A stretch of 64,000 nucleotides of DNA from Psychrobacter aquimaris (GTDB taxonomy: Bacteria; Pseudomonadota; Gammaproteobacteria; Pseudomonadales; Moraxellaceae), in the NCBI RefSeq assembly GCF_016107525.1, contig NZ_JABASR010000001.1, positions 372,001-436,000 of the forward strand, given 5' to 3'. A program made the position numbers and the translations under genes. Shown here in pieces: positions 42,435 through 49,308 of the stretch. Each line of letters opens with the position of its first letter. The first letter of the stretch is position 1. The notes beneath the pieces are model-generated. The model did not search any database. It had not been told where the DNA came from and was given only the letters and a program-made list of their open reading frames with translations.

Positions 42435-43417
42435 TGAGCTTTAAATTAGTAGCACAGGTTTTTGATATTCGCGTCGGTAATCCGCTACGCAAGATGGTGC
42501 TAATCAAGCTTGCTGACCAAGCAAACGATAATGGCTATTGCTGGCCCAGCTACGAATCGTTGGCTTTCGCATGTGAGATTAGCCGTAGCTCTGTCATCAA
42601 TCACATTAAGTGGTTAGCTGAGAATGATTTCCTATGGATCGAGAAACGTTATGACAAGGAAGCACAGAAAAGTCTTAGCAATATCTACCACCTTACCTTG
42701 TCAAAAGGCAAGCAAGTAAAGGATGTTGGTGGTGTAGCAGCTACACCAGTGCAGGAAATGAACCACAAGGGGGTAGTGCAGGAGATACACCACCCTAGTG
42801 TAGGAGATACACCAGAAGTAGTGCAGGAGATACACCACCCTAGTGTAGGAGATACACCCAAACCTATCACTGAACCTATCATTAAACCTATCAATGAATC
42901 TATAAAGGGCAAAAAGAAAAAATTAACTGATTATCCTGACGATTTTAAACCTACTGACAAGCAAGTAGAAAAGATGAATGAGTACGGCATCAATATCGAT
43001 CTTACTTTGGAAACCTTTAAATCTACTCACCAGTCAAACGGCAAGCAGTTTAAAGATTGGAACGCAGCGCTAACAACTTGGATAAACAAAAAGATTGAAT
43101 GGGATAAGCTTGTTCCAGTACCAGCACAAGAGAAATACGAGCCAGCATTTAACGGTTGGAACGATAAGAACCCTGATTACAAGCCGACTAGCCAGCAAGC
43201 TGACGTTTATCACCCTAGTCAAGCAGAGTTTCAGCCAGTAGAGCCAGTTACCTACGTGCCAGCTATGAATGACCCTAACTGGCGCTGGACGGAACCGCTA
43301 CCGGGCATGAGTATCATTGAGACTGATCGATATATCAAAGAGCATAAGCGCAAAGGCGAGAACCCGAACAAGGCTTATCAGAGATTACTCGCTGAGATAC
43401 AAGGAGAGATGGCATGA
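42434..43417 (+). CDS. Phage replication initiator, O-like winged-helix protein
   Basis: 327 residues. The N-terminal winged helix (residues 5-95; VLIKLADQANDNGYCWPSYE, RSSVINHIKWL) is the DNA-binding domain of O/DnaD-type initiators. The repeated peptide VQEIHHPSVGDTP occurs twice at 113-141, encoded by iterons. The C-terminal half (DYPDDFKPTDKQVEK..., FKDWNAALTTWI) is the DnaT/DnaB-contact-like region common in phage O proteins. No helicase-loader gene follows, so host DnaB may be recruited directly. Confidence 0.82.
   Translation: MSFKLVAQVFDIRVGNPLRKMVLIKLADQANDNGYCWPSYESLAFACEISRSSVINHIKWLAENDFLWIEKRYDKEAQKSLSNIYHLTLSKGKQVKDVGGVAATPVQEMNHKGVVQEIHHPSVGDTPEVVQEIHHPSVGDTPKPITEPIIKPINESIKGKKKKLTDYPDDFKPTDKQVEKMNEYGINIDLTLETFKSTHQSNGKQFKDWNAALTTWINKKIEWDKLVPVPAQEKYEPAFNGWNDKNPDYKPTSQQADVYHPSQAEFQPVEPVTYVPAMNDPNWRWTEPLPGMSIIETDRYIKEHKRKGENPNKAYQRLLAEIQGEMA
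42747..42858. promoter_or_regulatory. Probable phage replication origin: four iterons in the initiator gene
   Basis: TAGTG(C/T)AGGAGATACACC at 42774, 42796, 42819 and 42841 (spacing 22-23 bp) and a degenerate copy at 42747 (CAGTGCAGGAAATGAACC). An AT-rich stretch with three ACCTATCA repeats follows (about 42860-42935). The same plan, iterons then AT-rich DNA inside O, defines the lambda origin. Confidence 0.75.
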
Positions 43418-43482
43418 GTTTTATCAGCACATGGCCAAGTTATCGGATGCTTACTGGTCGAGTAAGAACACTTTAATTAAAA

Positions 43483-43492
43483 CTACTACGGA
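43483..43492 (+). repeat. CTACTACGGA element, copy 4
   Basis: On the plus strand, eight bases before the ATG at 43501; shows the element is used in both early operons. Confidence 0.55.
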
Positions 43493-43500
43493 GAAAGATC

Positions 43501-44022
43501 ATGGGATTAGATATTACAGCGTACAAAGGTACAAAGTTGATTGAAAACCCAAAGATGGGCGACACCAATCATCCAGAAGTGTGGGCCAATCAGGTTTATA
43601 TCGGTATTTGCAATTCAGAGTGGGAGCAGGGCGACGACTTAGAAGTAGGGCAGGTCTATGGGTTTAGCTATGCGCGCAGCTTTTACAGCAGCTCTTACTC
43701 TACTTACGGCAATTTACGTAACGAGCTGGCACGTATCGCAGGGTATAAGCCATTAATTGCTGGCAGTAAGTATCGCGGTATCTATGCAGCGCGGGTCTGT
43801 GACGACTGGGAAAAAGGTCAGCGCGGTATTTTGTCAGAGCTTATTTATTTTGCAGACAACGAAGGCGAGATTGGCACCAAGACTTGCCGCAAGATATTGA
43901 ATGACTTGCATACAGTATCTAAACACGCTGGCGAGTTGAACGAGTGGAATCAAGGCTTGCTTACCAACTTAATCCAAACCTTTGAATTTGCCGCAGTCGA
44001 TGGCTTTGTTCAGTTCGCATAG
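43501..44022 (+). CDS. Unrecognised phage early protein
   Basis: 173 residues. MGLDITAYKGTKL, with QVYGFSYARSFYSSSYSTYG and GSKYRGIYAARVCDDW further on, recalls a group of short conserved phage proteins that begin MGLDI(T/Y)AY and have no known activity. Soluble, rich in Tyr/Ser, no membrane part. An 83-bp gap with a 20-codon open frame precedes it. Confidence 0.68.
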   Translation: MGLDITAYKGTKLIENPKMGDTNHPEVWANQVYIGICNSEWEQGDDLEVGQVYGFSYARSFYSSSYSTYGNLRNELARIAGYKPLIAGSKYRGIYAARVCDDWEKGQRGILSELIYFADNEGEIGTKTCRKILNDLHTVSKHAGELNEWNQGLLTNLIQTFEFAAVDGFVQFA

Positions 44023-44034
44023 GAGATGGCTGTA

Positions 44035-44427
44035 ATGGCATCAATACAACTAGATGGTTTAACAATAGACCTGACCGACTCGCTAGATTTTTACAATATG
44101 TGCAACGACTCAGCGAGCGTGGAGCTACTGGGTGATAACACTCAGTTGCTAAACATCAGTGTAGGGCATGACGGTTTAAAGATACGCGCAAACTTCATCA
44201 CGCTACACGATGTCATGAACGCTATTGCAGAGGCTAACAGTTTTAAAGTGGTCCCTGTTATTCCTGAAGAGCACGCCAAGGACGCGATCAATCACAGCGA
44301 ATACTTTGATGCTGACGGCAAGTACCACGTCAATAAACCCAAAGCTAAGCCCAAAGCGAAGCCAGTAAGTCGAGACGCTTATATCAATAAGTATGGCATG
44401 TTGGATTTTAAGGAGGCGAGCAAGTGA
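44035..44427 (+). CDS. Unrecognised phage early protein
   Basis: 130 residues from ATG 44035 (AGGAG nine bases upstream; the ATG at 44026 is too close to it). Acidic N-terminal two thirds and a Lys/Pro-rich repeat, NKPKAKPKAKPVSRDA, near residue 105. Overlaps the following gene by four bases. No family recognised. Confidence 0.6.
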   Translation: MASIQLDGLTIDLTDSLDFYNMCNDSASVELLGDNTQLLNISVGHDGLKIRANFITLHDVMNAIAEANSFKVVPVIPEEHAKDAINHSEYFDADGKYHVNKPKAKPKAKPVSRDAYINKYGMLDFKEASK

Positions 44428-44789
44428 GCATTAGTATCTTAACAGACCTAAGACTACGCAGCGGTGAAGATAAATTGACCCAGAAAGCGTTTGAAGGTGC
44501 CTTACCAGAAGTCAAAAGCGCAGTTATGGATTCACAAGGCAGAGTTTGGTTGTTTGAGTGCACCAAAAGTCACTTAACGCCTAATCATCGCTCATGGGTA
44601 TCTGATATTGAGACAGGGTTTTACTACTACTGTGGTGGTTTTGATGCTACGGACTGGCAGAACAGTGCGATTGATAGAGGTGTTATTGAGGTTAAGCCTG
44701 GCTATACATGCGGTGACTGCGGTTATCACCATGAGCCACACCAGTTGCGAACGACGTTTTGCGAAGGTTGCGACACGTTACTCAGTTAA
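44424..44789 (+). CDS. Phage protein with C-terminal zinc ribbon
   Basis: 121 residues. The C-terminus has two Cys pairs, YTCGDCGYHH and TFCEGCDTLL, typical of a zinc ribbon. The front part is a mixed alpha/beta domain with aromatic residues (HRSWVSDIETGFYYYCGGFD). Starts four bases inside the previous gene. Probably a nucleic-acid- or protein-binding adaptor; not identified. Confidence 0.62.
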   Translation: MSISILTDLRLRSGEDKLTQKAFEGALPEVKSAVMDSQGRVWLFECTKSHLTPNHRSWVSDIETGFYYYCGGFDATDWQNSAIDRGVIEVKPGYTCGDCGYHHEPHQLRTTFCEGCDTLLS

Positions 44790-44801
44790 GGTGATTGAAT
44801 C

Positions 44802-45107
44802 ATGAAGAAGGACCCATCCGACTATACGCCAGGTGAGCGCAAATTCGCTGACTTGGTAAAAGCAGTCAAGGCTGGCAAGCCGAACGCTGCTATCTATCGT
44901 AAAAATTCAGCAGTGACAGAAGTAGGTGATTTCGTCATTGGGTTGACATACAACATCGATTTACAGCGTTACTCATGTAGCGCTATCGAGATAGACGGCA
45001 TCAGGCATAACGATCCGTGTCGGTGGGATAAGGAAGGTGGCGCATTGGATGACGCTGTGAGCGACTTAGTGTTGAAGTCAGTCAATGATGGCGTGAGAAC
45101 CATTTGA
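44802..45107 (+). CDS. Unrecognised phage early protein
   Basis: 101 residues; N-terminus PSDYTPGERKFADLVKAVKAGK, then a beta-rich middle (VIGLTYNIDLQRYSCSAIEIDG). Small soluble protein, no recognisable motif. A ribosome site of type AAGGTGATT precedes the ATG. Confidence 0.58.
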   Translation: MKKDPSDYTPGERKFADLVKAVKAGKPNAAIYRKNSAVTEVGDFVIGLTYNIDLQRYSCSAIEIDGIRHNDPCRWDKEGGALDDAVSDLVLKSVNDGVRTI

Positions 45108-45125
45108 AGGCAGGAGGGTAGTAAA

Positions 45126-45596
45126 TTGGCACGCAAAACAGCTATTAGATGGGCGAACATTGTTGAAAGTAAAGCTGGTCAGGCAAATGCGGCAAAGATA
45201 GCGCGATTGTGGCCTGCAAAAGGCGCTAAAAAGTCTAAGTTTAATAATATCGAAGTGGTCATCGATGGCATTCATTTCCATAGCACTGGCGAGGGTGATC
45301 GATACTTGCATCTAAAGCGATTTGAGAGGCAAGGGCGGATTAAAGATTTGCGCTTGCAAGTGCCGTTTGAGTTGACCCCAACAATGCGCGATGACGCTGG
45401 AAAGATAACGCACAGGGCTATGAATTATATCGCTGACTTCGTTTATTTCAATATTGAGAAAGATTGCGAGGTGGTAGAGGATTTTAAGGGCAGGCGCACT
45501 AGAACTTATATCGATAAATCAAAACAAATGGCCCACAAGTACGGAATTATCATTTACGAAACCACAGCTAAGAACAATAAGGAGTTTATTTTATGA
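45126..45596 (+). CDS. DUF1064 family nuclease-like protein
   Basis: 156 residues starting at TTG 45126, eight bases after AGGAGG. The pattern (IEVVIDGIHFHSTGEGDRYLHL, LQVPFELTP, YIADFVYF, VVEDFKGRRTR) matches DUF1064, a phage family with a PD-(D/E)XK-like core: Asp in YIADF, Glu-Asp-x-Lys in VVEDFKG. It may be a Holliday-junction resolvase or endonuclease; activity is not proven. Overlaps the next gene by four bases. Confidence 0.75.
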   Translation: MARKTAIRWANIVESKAGQANAAKIARLWPAKGAKKSKFNNIEVVIDGIHFHSTGEGDRYLHLKRFERQGRIKDLRLQVPFELTPTMRDDAGKITHRAMNYIADFVYFNIEKDCEVVEDFKGRRTRTYIDKSKQMAHKYGIIIYETTAKNNKEFIL

Positions 45597-47188
45597 GTGA
45601 TGTTAAGAGAGGTTTTAGCTTTAACGTAAACAATTCGCCAATAACTACGGTTGTGGCAGATGGCAAGTTGTGGTTAGCGTTCTACCAGCTTGGTGAAGCG
45701 TTAGGGGTGGGTAATTTGCGTAAATCATTAACCAACCATGTGACTGACAGTGATCTGACGTACTTCTTGATGGAGAATGAACATAGCGGCTTAAACCGCC
45801 ATAGATTCATATCTGAAAAAGGGGTTTTCAGCATACTGCAAGGGCGGCGTGATGGTAAGACAGACAGCTTGAGATTAGCTATTAGGGATAACATCGTGCC
45901 AGCGCTTAAAGCTGATCGATTAAATATCGATCCTATTGATGTCGATAAAGATGCTGATTTAAACATCTATTATTTTAATCTTAATAAAAAAAGATTAACG
46001 GCTGTCTTTATAGATAACGATATTTATTTTAGGAAAGGCGATGTGGCAGAGCTTATTAAGATACACCAACCCGCTTTTGATAAATATGTTAGAGAGCATG
46101 CCACTAAGAAAAGTGTTTTTTTATTAAATATACCTAACAAGGTCAACGTAACTACTAGAGCGTCTTTTGTAAGTATTGGTGAGGTTAACCGCATTTTGAT
46201 AGATAGGGGTGGCCAGCTTTGTGATGATTTGCGAGAGTTTATCGCTATGACCGTTGTGCCTAAAATGACGCCCGCTATACCTGAGTCGCTGGCTAAAGAT
46301 AGTGAAATAAAGACTTCTATACCAAAAAAAGACTGCACAGCAACATCTTGCCCGCTATGTGAGCGCCCGTGTCAGGCTGGCTCGACCGATAGTGGTTTTA
46401 TTACAAACAATGGCGTTTGCTTAAGGTGTTGTTTTGGTAAAAGTACAGAGCAGGTTAAGGCGTTGGTGGGTGCTAAAACAGAAGGTAGTAAGCCAGCACC
46501 AGCAGTCGACGACACATTCAACGATGACACGCCAGCACAGACATTTGGTGATATTAGTGAAAATGATATGAATGCCGTACCGTTTGCTAGCTTCGACTTG
46601 GCGGCAGGTGAGGACAAATCGGTTACTTGCGACTTCTTTTCTATCCCAGATGACGTACCAATGCGCTTAATCGGTATCGCAGGACAAGCCCAAAGCGGAA
46701 AAAATACACTTGCCAGCCACTTGCTTAGCAATCTAAGTGATGACTGGACGCAATCAGCGTTTGCTGATCCGATCAAGAATATGCTAACGGCTATCGGTTT
46801 GGATTGCAGTGATGAGGCCAAGGCTGTAATTGACGAGGCTTTTGATGTTACGCCACGTTATATGATGCAGACACTAGGCACAGACTGGGGTCGTCACATG
46901 ATTGGCGGTGAAATTTGGGTAAAAGCATTTGCACGTCTGAACGCTGGCATGTGCGTGGTTGTGCCTGACGTTCGTTTCGAGAATGAAGCCGACTTAGTGC
47001 GTGAGCATGGTGTACTGATCCATCTTACCGGGCGTGGCGGTATCGAGGGTGGTCATATTTCAGAAAACCCTATTGAGTTTAAAGCGGGTGACATTGTGCT
47101 GGATAACTCGCGGGAATTGGCTTGGTTGCACGCTCAAGTCGATGGTAATGCTGTGTTGGGTGACTTTATTGCGGAGGTGAGCGAGTAA
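45593..47188 (+). CDS. Fusion: two Bro-N-like domains, cysteine cluster, and dNMP kinase
   Basis: 531 residues. Residues 5-110 are a Bro-N/antirepressor N-domain (LAFYQLGEALGVGNLRKSL, then FISEKGVFSILQG). Residues 118-225 are a second, more divergent copy (VAELIKIHQPAFDKYV, ASFVSIGEVNRILI). Around 250-285 there is a Cys cluster (CPLCERPC ... CLRCC), probably zinc-binding. Residues 355-531 are a T4 gp1-type deoxynucleoside monophosphate kinase: GIAGQAQSGKNT, SAFADPIKNML, TPRYMMQTLGTDWGR, VVPDVRFENEADLV. It should phosphorylate dNMPs; the role of the Bro-N parts is unclear. No stop or frameshift interrupts it. Confidence 0.82.
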   Translation: MSDVKRGFSFNVNNSPITTVVADGKLWLAFYQLGEALGVGNLRKSLTNHVTDSDLTYFLMENEHSGLNRHRFISEKGVFSILQGRRDGKTDSLRLAIRDNIVPALKADRLNIDPIDVDKDADLNIYYFNLNKKRLTAVFIDNDIYFRKGDVAELIKIHQPAFDKYVREHATKKSVFLLNIPNKVNVTTRASFVSIGEVNRILIDRGGQLCDDLREFIAMTVVPKMTPAIPESLAKDSEIKTSIPKKDCTATSCPLCERPCQAGSTDSGFITNNGVCLRCCFGKSTEQVKALVGAKTEGSKPAPAVDDTFNDDTPAQTFGDISENDMNAVPFASFDLAAGEDKSVTCDFFSIPDDVPMRLIGIAGQAQSGKNTLASHLLSNLSDDWTQSAFADPIKNMLTAIGLDCSDEAKAVIDEAFDVTPRYMMQTLGTDWGRHMIGGEIWVKAFARLNAGMCVVVPDVRFENEADLVREHGVLIHLTGRGGIEGGHISENPIEFKAGDIVLDNSRELAWLHAQVDGNAVLGDFIAEVSE

Positions 47189-47382
47189 TGAACAATATAC
47201 CGCTAAGAGAAATGCTTGATTTACCGGATGCTAAGCTCGCTAGTGTACTGCGCGATGCTATCAACTATCACTTGAGTCAAGCTAACAGTAGTAGCGATTG
47301 CGATCAAACTATGAGCACTTTAGATAAGATAAAAGACTCAGTTGTAGTCATTGGTATTATCAACAAGGAGGTGATCGGGTGA
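47188..47382 (+). CDS. Unrecognised small phage protein
   Basis: 64 residues, start overlapping the kinase stop (TAATG). Acidic, helical (MLDLPDAKLASVLRDAINYH) with a hydrophobic end. Followed by a gene that overlaps it by four bases. Function unknown. Confidence 0.55.
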   Translation: MNNIPLREMLDLPDAKLASVLRDAINYHLSQANSSSDCDQTMSTLDKIKDSVVVIGIINKEVIG

Positions 47383-47549
47383 GCATGGTTAAAGTTGAGG
47401 AAGCCAAGCGTTGCGATTCATGCACTAGAGAGTTGACGGAAGAGCAGGTAGATACAAATTACAAGCTTAATCTTCCAATGTTATTTTGCCCAAGATGTTA
47501 TCAGATGAAAGACTTGATAATTAATGGTCCTAAAAAGAATAAAGCCTAG
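47379..47549 (+). CDS. Small zinc-ribbon phage protein, GTG start
   Basis: 56 residues. GTG start overlaps the previous stop (GTGA), with AAGGAGG 10 bases upstream. Two Cys pairs, RCDSCTREL and LFCPRCYQM, form a treble-clef/zinc-ribbon pattern. Last gene before a hairpin, so it probably closes the rightward early operon. Confidence 0.62.
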   Translation: MSMVKVEEAKRCDSCTRELTEEQVDTNYKLNLPMLFCPRCYQMKDLIINGPKKNKA

Positions 47550-47551
47550 AC

Positions 47552-47588
47552 AATAAAAAACACCCAAGCTGGCAGGCAAGGGTGTTTG
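47552..47588. terminator. Terminator-like hairpin at the end of the rightward early operon
   Basis: AAAACACCC / GGGTGTTT with a 14-base loop; the T tract is better on the minus strand, so efficiency in the rightward direction is uncertain. Confidence 0.6.
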
Positions 47589-47684
47589 GATATTACATAA
47601 GTTTTTGATCTGAACAACGATAGCGAGTTGATTATATCTGCATTGCAAGGTGGCTGCAATGCTCAATATCTCAGGGATGCACTT

Positions 47685-48410
47685 ATGGCAAAGCGATTAG
47701 GGTTTACTAAGCGTGACTTAAAAAGCATTAATATTACTATTGGACTAAACTTGGCAGCGGCTAGGCGTAACGCTGGCATGAGTCAAACAGAGGTGATGCA
47801 AGCAGTGTGGGGCGTGTCAAACAATCGTAATCGCATTAGCGAGATTGAGAACGGCAAGCACAACCTATCACTGGCTGACCTTCTTATCTTTCAAGATTTA
47901 TACGGGCAATCGCTCGACTATATTTGCGGCCTATCGTGCGAGCCTGAAATGGATATGCTGGCAGGTACGGTTAATCATGTGGTTAATCAGTCGCAAGCAC
48001 TCGTTCAGATGCTAACGACTGAGCTGGCAAGCGTTATGGTTACTCACGTCAAATCTATTTCTAAAAACGATCATGAGGCACTGCTAGCCAGCGCAAAACG
48101 GCTTTGCCAAACTGCTAAGACCGATAGCGTTAATACGGTAGTGGGTAGCCCCACTTATCAAGCGATAGGTGATGTTATGCGGGTCATTAGAGACATTGAG
48201 GTTAAGCAGGCAAGACAAGCGCAAGCGGTTGATATGCAAATGGCGCAGATATTAGATCGTGTCGATAAAGAGGATAGGCATAGACTGCTTGCTGATCGTG
48301 ATAAGCATTACCAGTACAGCATACCGCTTGCCAAACCTAAGACCTTGGATGATGATAGTTTTATAACGGATCCTAATGATGTGTTTGTGGGGGTGACTTG
48401 TGGCGAGTAA
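47685..48410 (+). CDS. XRE-family helix-turn-helix protein
   Basis: 241 residues from ATG 47685 (AGGGA upstream); the frame opens at TTG 47628 without a good site. Residues 18-80 are an XRE helix-turn-helix (IGLNLAAARRNAGMSQTEV, NRISEIENGKHNLSLADLLIF, followed by YGQSLDYICGLS). The remainder is a long helical domain that may dimerise. It stands between the early operon and packaging genes, where late regulators or terminase-linked DNA-binding proteins often lie. Confidence 0.75.
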   Translation: MAKRLGFTKRDLKSINITIGLNLAAARRNAGMSQTEVMQAVWGVSNNRNRISEIENGKHNLSLADLLIFQDLYGQSLDYICGLSCEPEMDMLAGTVNHVVNQSQALVQMLTTELASVMVTHVKSISKNDHEALLASAKRLCQTAKTDSVNTVVGSPTYQAIGDVMRVIRDIEVKQARQAQAVDMQMAQILDRVDKEDRHRLLADRDKHYQYSIPLAKPKTLDDDSFITDPNDVFVGVTCGE

Positions 48411-49236
48411 AAATTCAGTACCTCGTGATATGTGGGAGGTTGCAAGACTACTTTGGGAGAATACCAATAAGATAACTGATGCTGATATTATCACTCAATT
48501 AGAAGTTGAGTTTGGCAATGAGGTGCCTAAATCTACTGGCACCATTAGTAAGCGCAGAAAAAAGGAAGAATGGCAGAAAAATACCTTGCCCGCAGCTGCA
48601 AAAAGGAAGAAAACACAGGAAGAAAGCGGGAAAAATAGGAAGAATTCCAAGCCAAAAACTTCCAATAATCTTCCAAAAACTAATAAAGCACAAACAGTGG
48701 AAGAATCGCCCCATTTGGAAGAAAAAAAAGCCCTTGTTGATGGAATAATGGACAATGTCGTCATGAGCGCAAAACAACGCGCCGCTATCATTGTCAAACA
48801 TCGTAAAAGGTGGAAAAAACAAGGTGATATTCAAGATAATGTAGTCTCGCTTTCGCTAAGTTTGCTTGACGATCTGGATGATAAAGATGCTGATCCTGAG
48901 ACTATACAAAAAAAGATAGCAGTGATAAATATTTTGGCTAATGCGCTTGATGTGACTACTCGCGCCTCAAAGACTATAAGCGAAGTTGAATTACCCCTAT
49001 GCGGCATTACCCCAGAAGACTTTAGTCAGTCCGACCAAGATAGGCGCTTAGGAGCGCTTGAGGCATTGGGTGATATTGACGGGCAAGAACGAGAAGCAAG
49101 GGATAGATTGAAGGCTGAGCTTGATGATAGGCTTGAGTGGATTAAGGAGACAGCCAGTAGCGGCGACTTTGGGCGCACGCCTGAGCCAGACGATGACGGC
49201 ATTGAAGAGATAGACTATACGCAAGTTGATGACTAA
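48400..49236 (+). CDS. Candidate small terminase subunit
   Basis: 278 residues, GTG start overlapping the previous stop. N-terminal helix-turn-helix-like part (DMWEVARLLWENTNKITDADI, then PKSTGTISKRRKKEEW) as in small terminases and DUF1804 proteins that bind DNA for packaging. A basic linker (60-100) and a long helical C-terminus rich in acidic residues, ending in DDGIEEIDYTQVDD, suit an oligomer that contacts the large subunit. The large subunit is 6.5 kb further on, which is unusual, so the call is tentative. Confidence 0.5.
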   Translation: MASKNSVPRDMWEVARLLWENTNKITDADIITQLEVEFGNEVPKSTGTISKRRKKEEWQKNTLPAAAKRKKTQEESGKNRKNSKPKTSNNLPKTNKAQTVEESPHLEEKKALVDGIMDNVVMSAKQRAAIIVKHRKRWKKQGDIQDNVVSLSLSLLDDLDDKDADPETIQKKIAVINILANALDVTTRASKTISEVELPLCGITPEDFSQSDQDRRLGALEALGDIDGQEREARDRLKAELDDRLEWIKETASSGDFGRTPEPDDDGIEEIDYTQVDD

Positions 49237-49308
49237 GGAACAGCAAGGCGCTTAAATGCTGGCAAGTGCGATAATTGAGTGACTTAAACGCATATAAGGC
49301 ACTCAATT

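Noticed and set aside
42774..42858. CRISPR-like array because of evenly spaced repeats
   Set aside because: The repeats are 18 bp at 22-23 bp spacing, inside a coding frame, with 4-5 bp between them; they fit iterons, and no cas gene is present.
43414..43476. 20-codon open frame with ATGA overlap after the initiator gene
   Set aside because: It has AAGGAG upstream, but is too short to support as a gene without translation data.
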